Source: UBA2357 sp046295975
GTDB taxonomy: Bacteria > Pseudomonadota > Gammaproteobacteria > Burkholderiales > Rhodocyclaceae
NCBI GenBank assembly: GCA_046295975.1
Contig: JBKBMG010000002.1
Location: forward strand, 186,001 to 250,000
DNA: 64,000 bases
Reading direction: 5' to 3'
In this document: piece by piece, positions 19,801 to 29,290 of the stretch
Layout of the letters: the number at the start of each line of letters is the position of its first letter
Numbering within the stretch: the stretch's first letter is position 1
The notes under the pieces: model-generated
Seen by the model: only the letters and a program-made list of their open reading frames with translations
What the model was told of the DNA's origin: nothing
The model's database searches: none
Program-made: the position numbers and the translations under genes

Positions 19801-20400
19801 CTCGACGAACTGAGCAGTGCGAGCGAGCGCAAGGGCTACCTGGACGCGCAATACGAGGACTTGACGCAGGCAATCCTGACGCTGGAGGATGCGATCCGCC
19901 GCATCGACCGCGAGACCCGCGAACAGCTGCAGGAAACCTACAACACCGTCACCCGCCAGTTCGGCACGCTGTTCCCGCAACTGTTCGGTGGCGGGCAGGC
20001 GCGGCTGGTGCTGACCGGTGACGAAATCCTCGACGCTGGCATTCAGATCGTGGCGCAACCGCCAGGCAAGAAGAACACCTCCATTCACTTGCTGTCGGGT
20101 GGGGAGAAGGCGCTTACCGCGATCGCACTGGTGTTCGCGATGTTCCAGCTCAATCCGGCGCCATTCTGTATGCTTGACGAGGTCGACGCGCCGTTGGACG
20201 ATGCGAACACCGAACGCTACTGCCAGATGGTCAAGCGGATGTCGTCGCAAACCCAGTTCGTGTTCATCAGTCACAGCAAGATCACGATGGAGATCGCCGA
20301 ACAACTGGTCGGTGTGACGATGCAGGAACAAGGGGTATCCAGGGTCGTGGAAGTGGATATCGAAGAAGCGCTGCGCATGGCTGAGCCCGCGCCAGCGTGA
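16867..20400 (+). CDS. smc: Chromosome segregation ATPase SMC
   Basis: A 1177-residue condensin core. Walker A (GPNGCGKSN at 31-39) opens the head, two long Ala/Glu/Arg-rich coiled coils flank a globular hinge at roughly 520-640, and the C-terminal head has the signature LSGGEKALTAIALVFAMF and Walker B CMLDEVDAPLDD. The family starts MRLSKLKLAGFKTFVDPT, which favours the GTG at 16867; an ATG at 16807 would add 20 residues without similarity. Followed by zipA and ligA, a standard order in this group. Confidence 0.95.
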   Translation: MRLSKLKLAGFKTFVDPTTVVTPGNLVGVVGPNGCGKSNIIDAVRWVLGETRASALRGESMQDVIFNGSTTRKPVSRASVELVFDNAEGRAAGQWSRYAEISVKRVLDRSGESTYYINNVHVRRKDVIDLFLGTGLGPRAYAIIEQGMISRIIEARPEDIRGFLEEAAGVTKYRERRKETEGRLSDARDNLARLDDIRTELGERIERLTVQAAVAQRFRELSATHTQRQHLLWLLKRNEALDERDRLQAALNELSRRMEADSARLQELEAEVEAVREAHFAASEATHAAQTDLFAISAEVSRLEGEIRHLSDARTRLNARLEELERERLQWGERRTGLQDDQSRWRELLENATLRVAQAEARHDEVATALPEAESLRRNSEATASAARRELSQTEQQLRVEEANRASARRTLEALETRRQRIAAEQAAIEAPDELEIARSEAQLDALGDSLQMLEQHFGELQARAPEAQAALKQALDHERQAQRAVTELRARRDALLQLQAKVQSQGKLGDWLKRHRLESLAPLWKSLRVEAGWETAVEAALRERLGALTGDVAAAVAAVLDETPPESLAVVLPAGVPDGAATSIPHLTDIPALRGRVHATNPQVAALLDEWLAGFHVADTLTGWMDRAAELPPGVVLVSQAGQLLSRSALVHFAASDRTHGVMERQREIDTLAEEQAAREELAHLAHDALIAAEADAEDVQQRVAEHRRELQLLQQRRHDAQVEHLKLVQARQRAEERSERVTRDLADVAHQEEQERAHLSRAELEFERFSELAELQRQRLAAADELLAEHDRALRETRTLEQAMARELQEARFSERECTAKLDEIQRNLALADEQLRRLEEEAHTREQELSATDTLRSSDALQEALALRQRRETALAACRDQQEQIAARLKQTEEARLRTEQEAGPARNQVGELRLAVQAAELAAAQFAERLVEASADEASLLPLLTADLRETSLQRDVNRLAREIAELGQVNLAALDELSSASERKGYLDAQYEDLTQAILTLEDAIRRIDRETREQLQETYNTVTRQFGTLFPQLFGGGQARLVLTGDEILDAGIQIVAQPPGKKNTSIHLLSGGEKALTAIALVFAMFQLNPAPFCMLDEVDAPLDDANTERYCQMVKRMSSQTQFVFISHSKITMEIAEQLVGVTMQEQGVSRVVEVDIEEALRMAEPAPA

Positions 20401-20414
20401 TAACGGGAAAATAG

Positions 20415-21536
20415 ATGGATAGCGAATTGCAGATCGGGCTGGTCGCGCTCGGCGTTGCGGCCGTGGTGGGCATCATTGCCTACAACAAGTGGCAGGAGCG
20501 AAAGCATCGCAAGCAGGCGGAGTCCGCATTCCGCTCGGAGCATCGCGACGTACTGCTCGAGCCGCGGGAACAGGACGAGGCGATGCGTCCCGGCCACCGT
20601 GTCGAACCACAGGACGCTCGCCTGGAACCGGGCGTCGAACCGCTGGCGCGGCCGGCGACCGCCACGCCGGCCAGTACGCCATCGGGTCGTCAGAACACCC
20701 CCGGCGCGCCGGACGCAATCGACCCGAGGATCGATTGCGTGATCCGCATCGAGTCCATCGAACCGCTCGATGCCGGCCGTCTGTGGGCGGCGCAAAAAGA
20801 CCAGCTTCAGGGCTTCAACCGCAGCATGCGCTGGTTTGCCTTTGACGATGCCGGCAACGTCTGGCGTGCTCTTACCGGACACACGACAGGACAATTCCAT
20901 TGGTTTTGCGTCGCGATGCAGATGGTCAGCCGCCGGGGCGCGATCGGCGAGGCCGATTTCGTGCGCTTCTCCGAAGGCGTCCAGCGTGTCGCAGACCAGT
21001 TCCTCGCCGTACCGGCGGACGTACCTGCGCGAGCGGCGGCGCTCGCCAGTGCGGCCGAAGTCGACCGCTTCTGTGCCAGTGTTGACGTGCAGGTCGGTGT
21101 CAACATCATCGCCCATCAACACCCCTTCGCAGGCACCAAGGTACGCGCCCTGGCCGAAGCGAACGGCATGATGCTGGGCGACGACGGCACTTTCCACGCC
21201 CACGACGAGGACGGTCGCACACTGTTTTCGTTGAGCAACATGGAACCGTCACTGTTCTCGGCCAGCGAGATGCGCCATCTCCACACATCCGGGCTGACGC
21301 TGCTGATCGACGTGCCACTGGTGCTCGATGGGGTAGGGGCCTTCGACCGCATGATGCGCGTCGCAAACCAGATGGCGCATTCCTTGGAAGGCAGTATCGT
21401 GGACGACAACCGCACCAGCTTCGGCCCCGAGTCGGCGGCGTTGATCCGATCGCAGATCCAGCACTTCCAGGCGCGCATGGCCGAAGCCGGAATGCCGGCC
21501 GGCAGCACACTGGCTTTAAGACTGTTCTCCGCATGA
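20415..21536 (+). CDS. zipA: Cell division protein ZipA
   Basis: A 373-residue FtsZ-tethering membrane protein. One N-terminal membrane segment (GLVALGVAAVVGIIAYNKW) with the short periplasmic end outside, then a basic patch and Pro/Ala-rich linker, then the FtsZ-binding domain from about residue 110 (IDCVIRIESIEPLDA...). Fourteen bases after smc; its end overlaps ligA by four bases, so the three are probably one operon. Identification rests on topology, domain and the smc-zipA-ligA order. Confidence 0.88.
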   Translation: MDSELQIGLVALGVAAVVGIIAYNKWQERKHRKQAESAFRSEHRDVLLEPREQDEAMRPGHRVEPQDARLEPGVEPLARPATATPASTPSGRQNTPGAPDAIDPRIDCVIRIESIEPLDAGRLWAAQKDQLQGFNRSMRWFAFDDAGNVWRALTGHTTGQFHWFCVAMQMVSRRGAIGEADFVRFSEGVQRVADQFLAVPADVPARAAALASAAEVDRFCASVDVQVGVNIIAHQHPFAGTKVRALAEANGMMLGDDGTFHAHDEDGRTLFSLSNMEPSLFSASEMRHLHTSGLTLLIDVPLVLDGVGAFDRMMRVANQMAHSLEGSIVDDNRTSFGPESAALIRSQIQHFQARMAEAGMPAGSTLALRLFSA

Positions 21537-23581
21537 GCACCGCCCCCGCCGATATCGCAGCGCGGGTGACCGCACTGCGCGACGAGATTCGTCGTCACGA
21601 CCACGCCTATTACGTGCTCGATGCGCCAACGGTGCCGGACGCCGAGTACGACCGCCTGTTCCGAGAACTGCAGTCGCTCGAAAACCGCTACCCCGAACTG
21701 GCCACCCTCGACTCCCCGACCATGCGGGTCGGCGGTGCCCCCATGCCCGAACTCGCAGCAGTCCGCCACGGCGTGCCGATGCTGTCCATCCGCACGGAGA
21801 CCGACACCACGGCCGACGGCGCACGCGCCTTCGACCAGCGCGTGCGCAACGGGCTTGGGCTAGCTGCCGGCGATCCGCCGGTCGAGTATTTGGCGGAATT
21901 GAAGTTCGATGGCCTGGCGATCAGCCTGCGCTATGAACGTGGCCAGTTGGTGCGCGCGGCGACCCGCGGTGATGGCGAAACCGGCGAAGACGTCACGCAC
22001 ACGGTCCGGACGATACGTGAGATTCCGCTGCAACTCGAAGGTGACGCACCGCCGTTGCTGGAAGTGCGCGGCGAAATCTACATGCGCCGCGACGCCTTCG
22101 AGCGGCTCAACGAACGCCAGCGCATCCATGGCGAGAAAGTCTTCGTCAATCCGCGCAACGCCGCAGCCGGCGCCGTCCGCCAGCTCGATGCCCGGATCAC
22201 CGCGCGCCGGCCCTTATCCTTCTTCGCATACGGCTACGGTGAACACCAGGGCTTTGACCTTCCGGACACCCAGGCGGGTTTCCTCGAAACGCTCGCCCGC
22301 CACGGCGTGCCCGTTTGCGAGCATCGCTGTGTGGCACAAGGTGCCGAGGAGCTGGTCCACTTCCACGCCCGTATCGCCGAGATGCGCGATCGTCTGCCGT
22401 ACGACATCGACGGCGTCGTCTACAAGGTGAACCGCATCGACCTGCAACGTGAGCTCGGTTTCGTGACGCGCGAGCCACGCTGGGCGGTCGCTCACAAGTA
22501 CCCGGCGCAGGAAGAAATCACCCGGCTGCTCGACATCGACGTGCAGGTCGGCCGCACCGGCGCGCTGACTCCGGTCGCCCGACTGGAACCGGTGTTCGTG
22601 GGCGGGGTTACGGTCACCAACGCGACCCTGCACAACCAGGACGAAATCGACCGCAAGGACGTGCGCATCGGCGACTGGGTGATCGTTAGGCGCGCCGGGG
22701 ATGTGATCCCCGAAGTCGTGGCCCCCATTACGGCCCGCCGCGAACATGATTTGCCGCGCTTCGATCTGCTCGCACGTTTTCCTGCGTGCCCGGTCTGTGG
22801 CTCGCACGTGGTCCGCGGCGAGGACGAAGCCGTGGCTCGCTGTACCGGCGGTCTGTTCTGCCCGGCACAGCGCAAGCAAGCCATCCTGCATTTCGCCGGG
22901 CGGCGCGCCATGGATATCGAAGGTCTGGGCGAGAAGCTGGTCGATCAGTTGGTCGACGCCAACATCGTCAAGTCCCCGGTGGATCTCTACCGCCTCGGTC
23001 TGCTCGCGCTGGCCAGCCTGGAGCGGATGGGCGAGAAATCGGCGCAGAATCTGCTCTCGGCAATCCATCGCAGCCGCGAAACCACGCTCGCGCGCTTCAT
23101 CTTCTCGTTGGGCATCCGCAACGTCGGCGAGGCAACTGCGCGTGACCTGGCCCGGCACTTCGGCAACCTCGAGACGCTGCTGAAGGCCGATGAAGCCGCG
23201 CTGCAGCGGGTACCCGACGTCGGACCGATCGTTGCCCGGAGCATCGTTGCCTTTCTGTCGGAAGCCCACAATCTGGAAGTGATTGAACAACTACGGGCGG
23301 CCGGCGTGCATTGGCCCGAGGGCGAACCACAGGCAGCAGCGGAGGGCAGGGCTTCGGGCAAGGTCTTTGTCCTCACCGGCACCCTGCCGACCATGACGCG
23401 CGATGACGCCAAGGCCTTGATCGAAAGACACGGCGGCAAGGTCACCGGCTCGGTGTCCGGCAAGACCGACTTCGTGGTGGCCGGCGCGGAGGCCGGCTCC
23501 AAGCTCGACAAGGCTCAGGCGCTGGGCGTGGCCGTGCTCGATGAAGCTGGCTTGCTCGCTTTGCTCGACGAGCCGGCATGA
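21533..23581 (+). CDS. ligA: NAD-dependent DNA ligase LigA
   Basis: A 682-residue replicative ligase. The Ia domain binding NAD (HDHAYYVLDAPTVPDAEYD) is followed by the adenylation site Lys124 in AELKFDGLAI, the OB fold, a four-cysteine zinc finger (CPVCGSH...CTGGLFCPAQRKQ), helix-hairpin-helix repeats and a C-terminal BRCT domain (KVFVLTGTLPTMTRDDAKALIE). All domains and length are normal. Its ATG lies inside the zipA stop. Confidence 0.97.
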   Translation: MSTAPADIAARVTALRDEIRRHDHAYYVLDAPTVPDAEYDRLFRELQSLENRYPELATLDSPTMRVGGAPMPELAAVRHGVPMLSIRTETDTTADGARAFDQRVRNGLGLAAGDPPVEYLAELKFDGLAISLRYERGQLVRAATRGDGETGEDVTHTVRTIREIPLQLEGDAPPLLEVRGEIYMRRDAFERLNERQRIHGEKVFVNPRNAAAGAVRQLDARITARRPLSFFAYGYGEHQGFDLPDTQAGFLETLARHGVPVCEHRCVAQGAEELVHFHARIAEMRDRLPYDIDGVVYKVNRIDLQRELGFVTREPRWAVAHKYPAQEEITRLLDIDVQVGRTGALTPVARLEPVFVGGVTVTNATLHNQDEIDRKDVRIGDWVIVRRAGDVIPEVVAPITARREHDLPRFDLLARFPACPVCGSHVVRGEDEAVARCTGGLFCPAQRKQAILHFAGRRAMDIEGLGEKLVDQLVDANIVKSPVDLYRLGLLALASLERMGEKSAQNLLSAIHRSRETTLARFIFSLGIRNVGEATARDLARHFGNLETLLKADEAALQRVPDVGPIVARSIVAFLSEAHNLEVIEQLRAAGVHWPEGEPQAAAEGRASGKVFVLTGTLPTMTRDDAKALIERHGGKVTGSVSGKTDFVVAGAEAGSKLDKAQALGVAVLDEAGLLALLDEPA

Positions 23582-23623
23582 GCGATTGCGTTTGAACGAT
23601 TGAATCAGCGGAGTTACACCCGA

Positions 23624-24502
23624 ATGCGAAAAATCACCAAGGCGGTGTTCCCGGTAGCCGGAATGGGCACCCGCTTCCTGCCGGCGACCAAGGCCAGTCC
23701 CAAGGAAATGCTGCCTATCGTCGATAAACCCTTGATCCAGTACGCGGTCGAGGAAGCAGTGGCAGCCGGTATTACCGACATGATCTTCATCACCGGCCGG
23801 ACCAAGCGCTCCATCGAGGATCACTTCGACAAGGCCTACGAACTCGAGACCGAACTCGAGGCGCGCGGCAAGCAGGATTTGCTCGAGATCGTGCGCAAGA
23901 CGGTACCGGAAGGCGTCAATTGCATCTACATCCGGCAGGCCGAGGCACTCGGGCTGGGGCATGCGGTACTGTGCGCATCGGCAGTTGTCGGCAGCGACGA
24001 GCCCTTTGCCGTAATCCTGGCCGACGATCTGCTCGACAACGGGGACGCCGCGCCGGTCATGGCGCAGATGGTCCGGGTCTACAACTACAACCGCTGCTCG
24101 GTGCTCGGCACGATGAACGTCGCCCGCGAGCACACCCGCCAGTACGGCATCGTCAGTACCGAAGAGCGCGACGGCGACGTGCAGCGCGTCACCGGGATCA
24201 TAGAGAAACCCAGTCCGGACAAGGCGCCATCGACGCAGGCGGTGGTCGGCCGCTACATTCTCACGGCGCGCATATTCGACCACTTGCGCGCCCTCAAGCC
24301 GGGGGCGGGAGGGGAGTTGCAGCTCACCGACGCGATTGCGTCCCTGCTCAAGGAAGAAGCCGTGCTCGCCTATCAGTATTCGGGCGTGCGATACGACTGC
24401 GGCTCCAAGCTCGGCTATCTGAAGGCAACGGTGGAGCTCGGCTTGCGTCATCCGGAAATCGGAGCAGAGTTCGAAGCCTATCTGCGCGCTCGCGAAGGCT
24501 AG
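23624..24502 (+). CDS. galU: UTP-glucose-1-phosphate uridylyltransferase GalU
   Basis: A 292-residue nucleotidyltransferase making UDP-glucose for envelope polysaccharides. The N-terminal VFPVAGMGTRFLPATKASPKEML signature region, the DDLLDN metal site and KPSPDKAPSTQAVVGRYIL are all present. The ATG at 23624 begins MRKITKAVFPVAG; the in-frame TTG at 23600 is less likely. It stands alone between ligA and convergent typA. Confidence 0.95.
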   Translation: MRKITKAVFPVAGMGTRFLPATKASPKEMLPIVDKPLIQYAVEEAVAAGITDMIFITGRTKRSIEDHFDKAYELETELEARGKQDLLEIVRKTVPEGVNCIYIRQAEALGLGHAVLCASAVVGSDEPFAVILADDLLDNGDAAPVMAQMVRVYNYNRCSVLGTMNVAREHTRQYGIVSTEERDGDVQRVTGIIEKPSPDKAPSTQAVVGRYILTARIFDHLRALKPGAGGELQLTDAIASLLKEEAVLAYQYSGVRYDCGSKLGYLKATVELGLRHPEIGAEFEAYLRAREG

Positions 24503-24574
24503 CAGTCTGCCGAAGCACGCATCGATCCGCCAATTGCGGAGCAGGTGGGCACGGCGTTCCGTGCCAGGCGAACG

Positions 24575-24632
24575 AAAAACGCCCGTCTGATCGATCGTCC
24601 GCTTGTAGCGGGAGGCGATCGATCAGACGGGC
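24575..24632 (-). terminator. Strong Rho-independent terminator after typA
   Basis: A perfect 17-base inverted repeat (arms 24581-24597 and 24616-24632, GCCCGTCTGATCGATCG and its complement) with an 18-base loop. Read on the minus strand it ends in TTTTT (24575-24579). A smaller perfect 7-base repeat (GTCACCC/GGGTGAC, 24639-24659) lies between it and the typA stop. It can also block read-through between the convergent galU and typA. Confidence 0.85.
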
Positions 24633-24704
24633 GCATCGGTCACCCGTGTTCTGGGTGACGTGAAGTCGAGGGAGAGGAGGAGGGGACGGCGCCCCTCCCG
24701 CCGC

Positions 24705-26519
<1,815 letters not shown>

Positions 26520-26555
26520 TTTGGGGTAAGCCGATAATTTTAAAAAAAGTTCGCA

Positions 26556-26561
26556 AGTATA
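26556..26561 (-). promoter_or_regulatory. Probable extended -10 promoter of typA
   Basis: On the minus strand TGGTATACT gives a TATACT -10 hexamer preceded by TGn, 36 bases before the typA ATG. No good -35 is seen at 17 bases, which is usual for extended -10 promoters. A T-rich leader (TTTTTTTAAAATTAT) follows. Confidence 0.45.
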
Positions 26562-26718
26562 CCACTGATTTTGCATCGCAACATGCGGGTTACGGGGTAC
26601 TCGACGGCAGTCGGCCGCCACAGCCGGCCGCCAGCATCGAACGGATTGCCTGCGGCGTGACGCTGCCGCCGCGCGCGGCTAGAATTCCGCCCGAACAACA
26701 CTCAGGCGGAGTACTTAC

Positions 26719-27465
26719 ATGTTGGCAGTCATCGGCGGCAGCGGGCTTACGCAGTTGTCCAACCTCGAGATCGTTCGGCGCGAAGTCGCCCGGACGCCTT
26801 ACGGAGAGCCCTCCGGCGCCCTGATCTTTGGTCGCCTGTGCGATCAACCCGTGGTATTCCTCGCCCGCCACGGCTACGGCCATACCATTCCCCCGCATTT
26901 GATCAACTATCGCGCGAATATCTGGGCGCTCAAGCACGCAAAAGTCAGCGCCATCGTCTCGATCGCCTCGGTAGGTGGCATCCGCGCCGATCTGGGCCCA
27001 GGCAAACTCATTGTGCCCGACCAGATCATCGACTACACGTGGGGAAGGGCGGCCACCTTTGCCGAGGGCACTGATCAGCCTGTACGCCACATCGACTTCA
27101 CCCACCCCTACGACACCACCTTACGGCGTCGCATCGTCACGGCTGGTAAGGACGCCGGCATCGAGCTCGTGGATGGCGGGGTGTACGCCACGACCCAGGG
27201 GCCGCGGCTCGAAACTGCCGCCGAGATCAACCGGCTCGAGCGGGACGGCGCCGACGTCGTCGGCATGACCGGGATGCCTGAAGCCGCACTTGCCCGGGAG
27301 CTCGAACTCCCGTACGCCGCCATCAACGTTGTTGCCAACTATGCGGCAGGCCGGCACGACAGCGCCAATCAGATCGAGTTTGCCAGTATCGACAAGGTAC
27401 TCGTTGAGGCCATGGAACAGGTACGCCTGCTGCTCGAGAAGATCTGTAGCGCCTCGCCGGCCTGA
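26719..27465 (+). CDS. S-methyl-5'-thioadenosine / thioinosine phosphorylase family protein
   Basis: A 248-residue trimeric nucleoside phosphorylase of the MTAP family, releasing 5-methylthioribose-1-phosphate in methionine salvage. Phosphate-binding start MLAVIGGSGL, then FLARHGYGHTIPPHLINYRANIW, ASVGGIRADLGPG and the C-terminal MTGMPEAALARELELPYAAINVVANYAAG. Its short length resembles the Pseudomonas methylthioinosine phosphorylase (PA3004 type) more than ordinary MTAP, so the true substrate may be methylthioinosine. No other salvage gene is adjacent. Confidence 0.82.
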   Translation: MLAVIGGSGLTQLSNLEIVRREVARTPYGEPSGALIFGRLCDQPVVFLARHGYGHTIPPHLINYRANIWALKHAKVSAIVSIASVGGIRADLGPGKLIVPDQIIDYTWGRAATFAEGTDQPVRHIDFTHPYDTTLRRRIVTAGKDAGIELVDGGVYATTQGPRLETAAEINRLERDGADVVGMTGMPEAALARELELPYAAINVVANYAAGRHDSANQIEFASIDKVLVEAMEQVRLLLEKICSASPA

Positions 27466-27484
27466 TGGAGGCGGTGACGATCCG

Positions 27485-27518
27485 CAGTCGGCCGCCGCCC
27501 GGAACGGCCGACTGTTTC
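27485..27518 (+). terminator. Probable terminator between convergent genes
   Basis: A perfect 10-base inverted repeat (CAGTCGGCCG / CGGCCGACTG, loop of 10) at 27485-27514, followed on the plus strand by TTTC. It lies 20 bases after the phosphorylase stop and touches the stop codon of the convergent small gene. The T-run is short. Confidence 0.5.
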
Positions 27519-27717
27519 ATATCCGCGGAAGACGGAGAAAGTCGAGTCGTCCCGTACGGCGCCCGAGCCACGAGCTGTGCTCTCCGAGTACCAGCGCACC
27601 GACCAGCAGACTGAGGCCGAGCCCTGGCAACCATAGTCCGGCACCAAACAGTGCGCCTGTTCCCAAACCGAGCGCCACGACGATGCTGGAGCGGCGTAAA
27701 GGTAGTCTCACTGCCAT
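27517..27717 (-). CDS. Small two-helix membrane protein, unknown function
   Basis: A 66-residue protein I do not recognise. A basic N-terminus (MAVRLPLRRS) is followed by about 35 hydrophobic, glycine-rich residues, enough for one bent or two short membrane helices around GLWLPGLGL, and a basic C-terminus (WLGRRTGRLDFLRLPRI). The ATG at 27717 has AAGGAG at good distance; a GTG at 27750 is in frame but without a site. It follows radA on the same strand after 205 bases, and an SOS-box-like palindrome lies 44 bases upstream of the start, so damage-inducible expression is possible. Could be a regulator of division or membrane potential, but that is speculation. Confidence 0.65.
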   Translation of the reverse strand: MAVRLPLRRSSIVVALGLGTGALFGAGLWLPGLGLSLLVGALVLGEHSSWLGRRTGRLDFLRLPRI

Positions 27718-27760
27718 GTTTGCGGTCTCCTTGGTAAGCTGATTTGGCACGCACAGAGAG

Positions 27761-27780
27761 TACTATACATTTATACAGTT
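27761..27780 (-). promoter_or_regulatory. Candidate LexA (SOS) box
   Basis: CTATACATTTATACAG at 27763-27778 differs from the CTGT-N8-ACAG LexA core of beta- and gammaproteobacteria by one base, and the 20-base context equals TACTGTATATATATACAGTA at 16 positions. The AT-rich inner eight bases are as in strong boxes. On the minus strand it overlaps -10-like TATAAA and TATAGT and precedes the small membrane-protein gene. Confidence 0.5.
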
Positions 27781-27830
27781 TTGCATCCTATGGCTTTGAG
27801 ATTGGTTTCTGGATCTGGTTCCAAAACCAC

Positions 27831-27846
27831 CATAATTTGTATTATG
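27831..27846. repeat. Perfect palindrome in AT-rich spacer
   Basis: CATAAT-TTGT-ATTATG, a perfect 6-base inverted repeat within a strikingly AT-rich stretch (about 27760-27860) downstream of radA. It may be a protein-binding site; no T-run makes it a terminator. Confidence 0.35.
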
Positions 27847-27922
27847 TAAACTATTGAATGTTGGATAGCCGCGCGCACTTGGTGACTCACCTGTGATCGC
27901 GCAGCTACCGACTCCACAGGCA

Positions 27923-29290
27923 CTAGTCCAACTCCCTCGCTCGTTCAATCGCATGCTCGACACGGTCGACTGCGATTACCCGCAGCCCATCGATGGCCTG
28001 CTTCGGTGCGTTGGCCTTGGGCACGATGGCAGTCGTGAAACCGAGCTTCGCGGCCTCCTTGAGCCGCTCCTGGCCTCGCGGCGCGGGACGAATCTCGCCA
28101 GCGAGGCCGACTTCGCCGAAAGCTGCGAGACCGTGCGGCAGTGCGCGACTGCGCAAGGACGAGACGATGGAAAGGACCACGGCAAGATCAGCTGCGGGTT
28201 CGGTGATCTTTACGCCGCCGACCGCGTTGACGAACACGTCCTGATCGAAACAGACCACGCCGGCGTGCTTGTGTAGCACCGCCAGCAGCATTGCCAGCCG
28301 GTTTTGTTCCAGGCCGACCGACAGGCGCCGGGGGTTGGGGCTGTGGGCGGCATCGACCAGCGCCTGGATTTCCACGAGCAACGGGCGCGTACCTTCCTGG
28401 GTCACGAGTACGCAACTTCCGGGCACCTGCTGGTCGTGCTGCGAAAGAAAGATTGCGGACGGGTTGCTGACGCCGCGCAGGCCGCGATCGGTCATGGCGA
28501 AAACGCCCAGTTCATTCACGGCGCCAAAGCGGTTCTTGAACGCGCGCACCAGTCGAAAGCTGGAATGGGTGTCACCTTCGAAGTACAGCACGGTGTCGAC
28601 AATGTGCTCCAGCACGCGCGGTCCCGCGAGGGTGCCATCCTTGGTGACGTGTCCGACCATGATCAGGCTGACCCCGCTCTGCTTGGCAAAACGCGTCAGT
28701 TGAGCGGCGCATTCGCGTACCTGTGCCACCGACCCCGGCGCCGATTGCAGTGCTTCCGAATACACGGTCTGGATCGAGTCGACCACAGCAATGCGGGGGC
28801 GGGCGTCGGTCAACGTGGCGATGATGCGCTCCATGTTGATCTCGGCGAGCAGTAACAGCGGCGTCGCGTCCACCTGCAGGCGCCGGGCGCGCAATGCCAC
28901 CTGCTCGCCCGACTCCTCACCGCTCACGTAGATCGCCGGTACTTGGCTGGAAAGCAATGCCAGCGCTTGCAACAGCAGAGTGGACTTGCCTATGCCGGGA
29001 TCCCCGCCGATCAGCACCACGCCCCCGGCGACCAGACCGCCACCTAGAACGCGGTCGAACTCATCCAGTCCGGTCGGGATGCGCGGCTCCTCACGAGGTT
29101 CGAGCTGGGCGAGCGGTTTCAAGACCGCGGTGCCGCCCGCCAGCGCTGCGAAGCGCCCGCCCCCACTGCCCTGCTCCATGCGGGTTTCGACCAGGGTATT
29201 CCATGCCTTGCAGTGAGGACACTGCCCCTGCCAGCGCGGGGCCTGTCCCCCGCATTCGGAACAAACGAAAGCAGACTTGGGTTTGGCCAT
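27923..29290 (-). CDS. radA: DNA repair protein RadA
   Basis: A 455-residue RecA-like branch-migration helicase. N-terminal zinc finger with Cys10, Cys13, Cys24 and Cys27 (CSECGG...CPHC), Walker A GGDPGIGKST at 95-104, the RadA-specific KNRFGAVNE motif and a C-terminal Lon-protease-like domain (VFVNAVGGVKI). ATG 29290 is used; a TTG one codon earlier is redundant. The ATG overlaps the stop of the LysR gene by one base, so the two are likely cotranscribed. Confidence 0.95.
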   Translation of the reverse strand: MAKPKSAFVCSECGGQAPRWQGQCPHCKAWNTLVETRMEQGSGGGRFAALAGGTAVLKPLAQLEPREEPRIPTGLDEFDRVLGGGLVAGGVVLIGGDPGIGKSTLLLQALALLSSQVPAIYVSGEESGEQVALRARRLQVDATPLLLLAEINMERIIATLTDARPRIAVVDSIQTVYSEALQSAPGSVAQVRECAAQLTRFAKQSGVSLIMVGHVTKDGTLAGPRVLEHIVDTVLYFEGDTHSSFRLVRAFKNRFGAVNELGVFAMTDRGLRGVSNPSAIFLSQHDQQVPGSCVLVTQEGTRPLLVEIQALVDAAHSPNPRRLSVGLEQNRLAMLLAVLHKHAGVVCFDQDVFVNAVGGVKITEPAADLAVVLSIVSSLRSRALPHGLAAFGEVGLAGEIRPAPRGQERLKEAAKLGFTTAIVPKANAPKQAIDGLRVIAVDRVEHAIERARELD

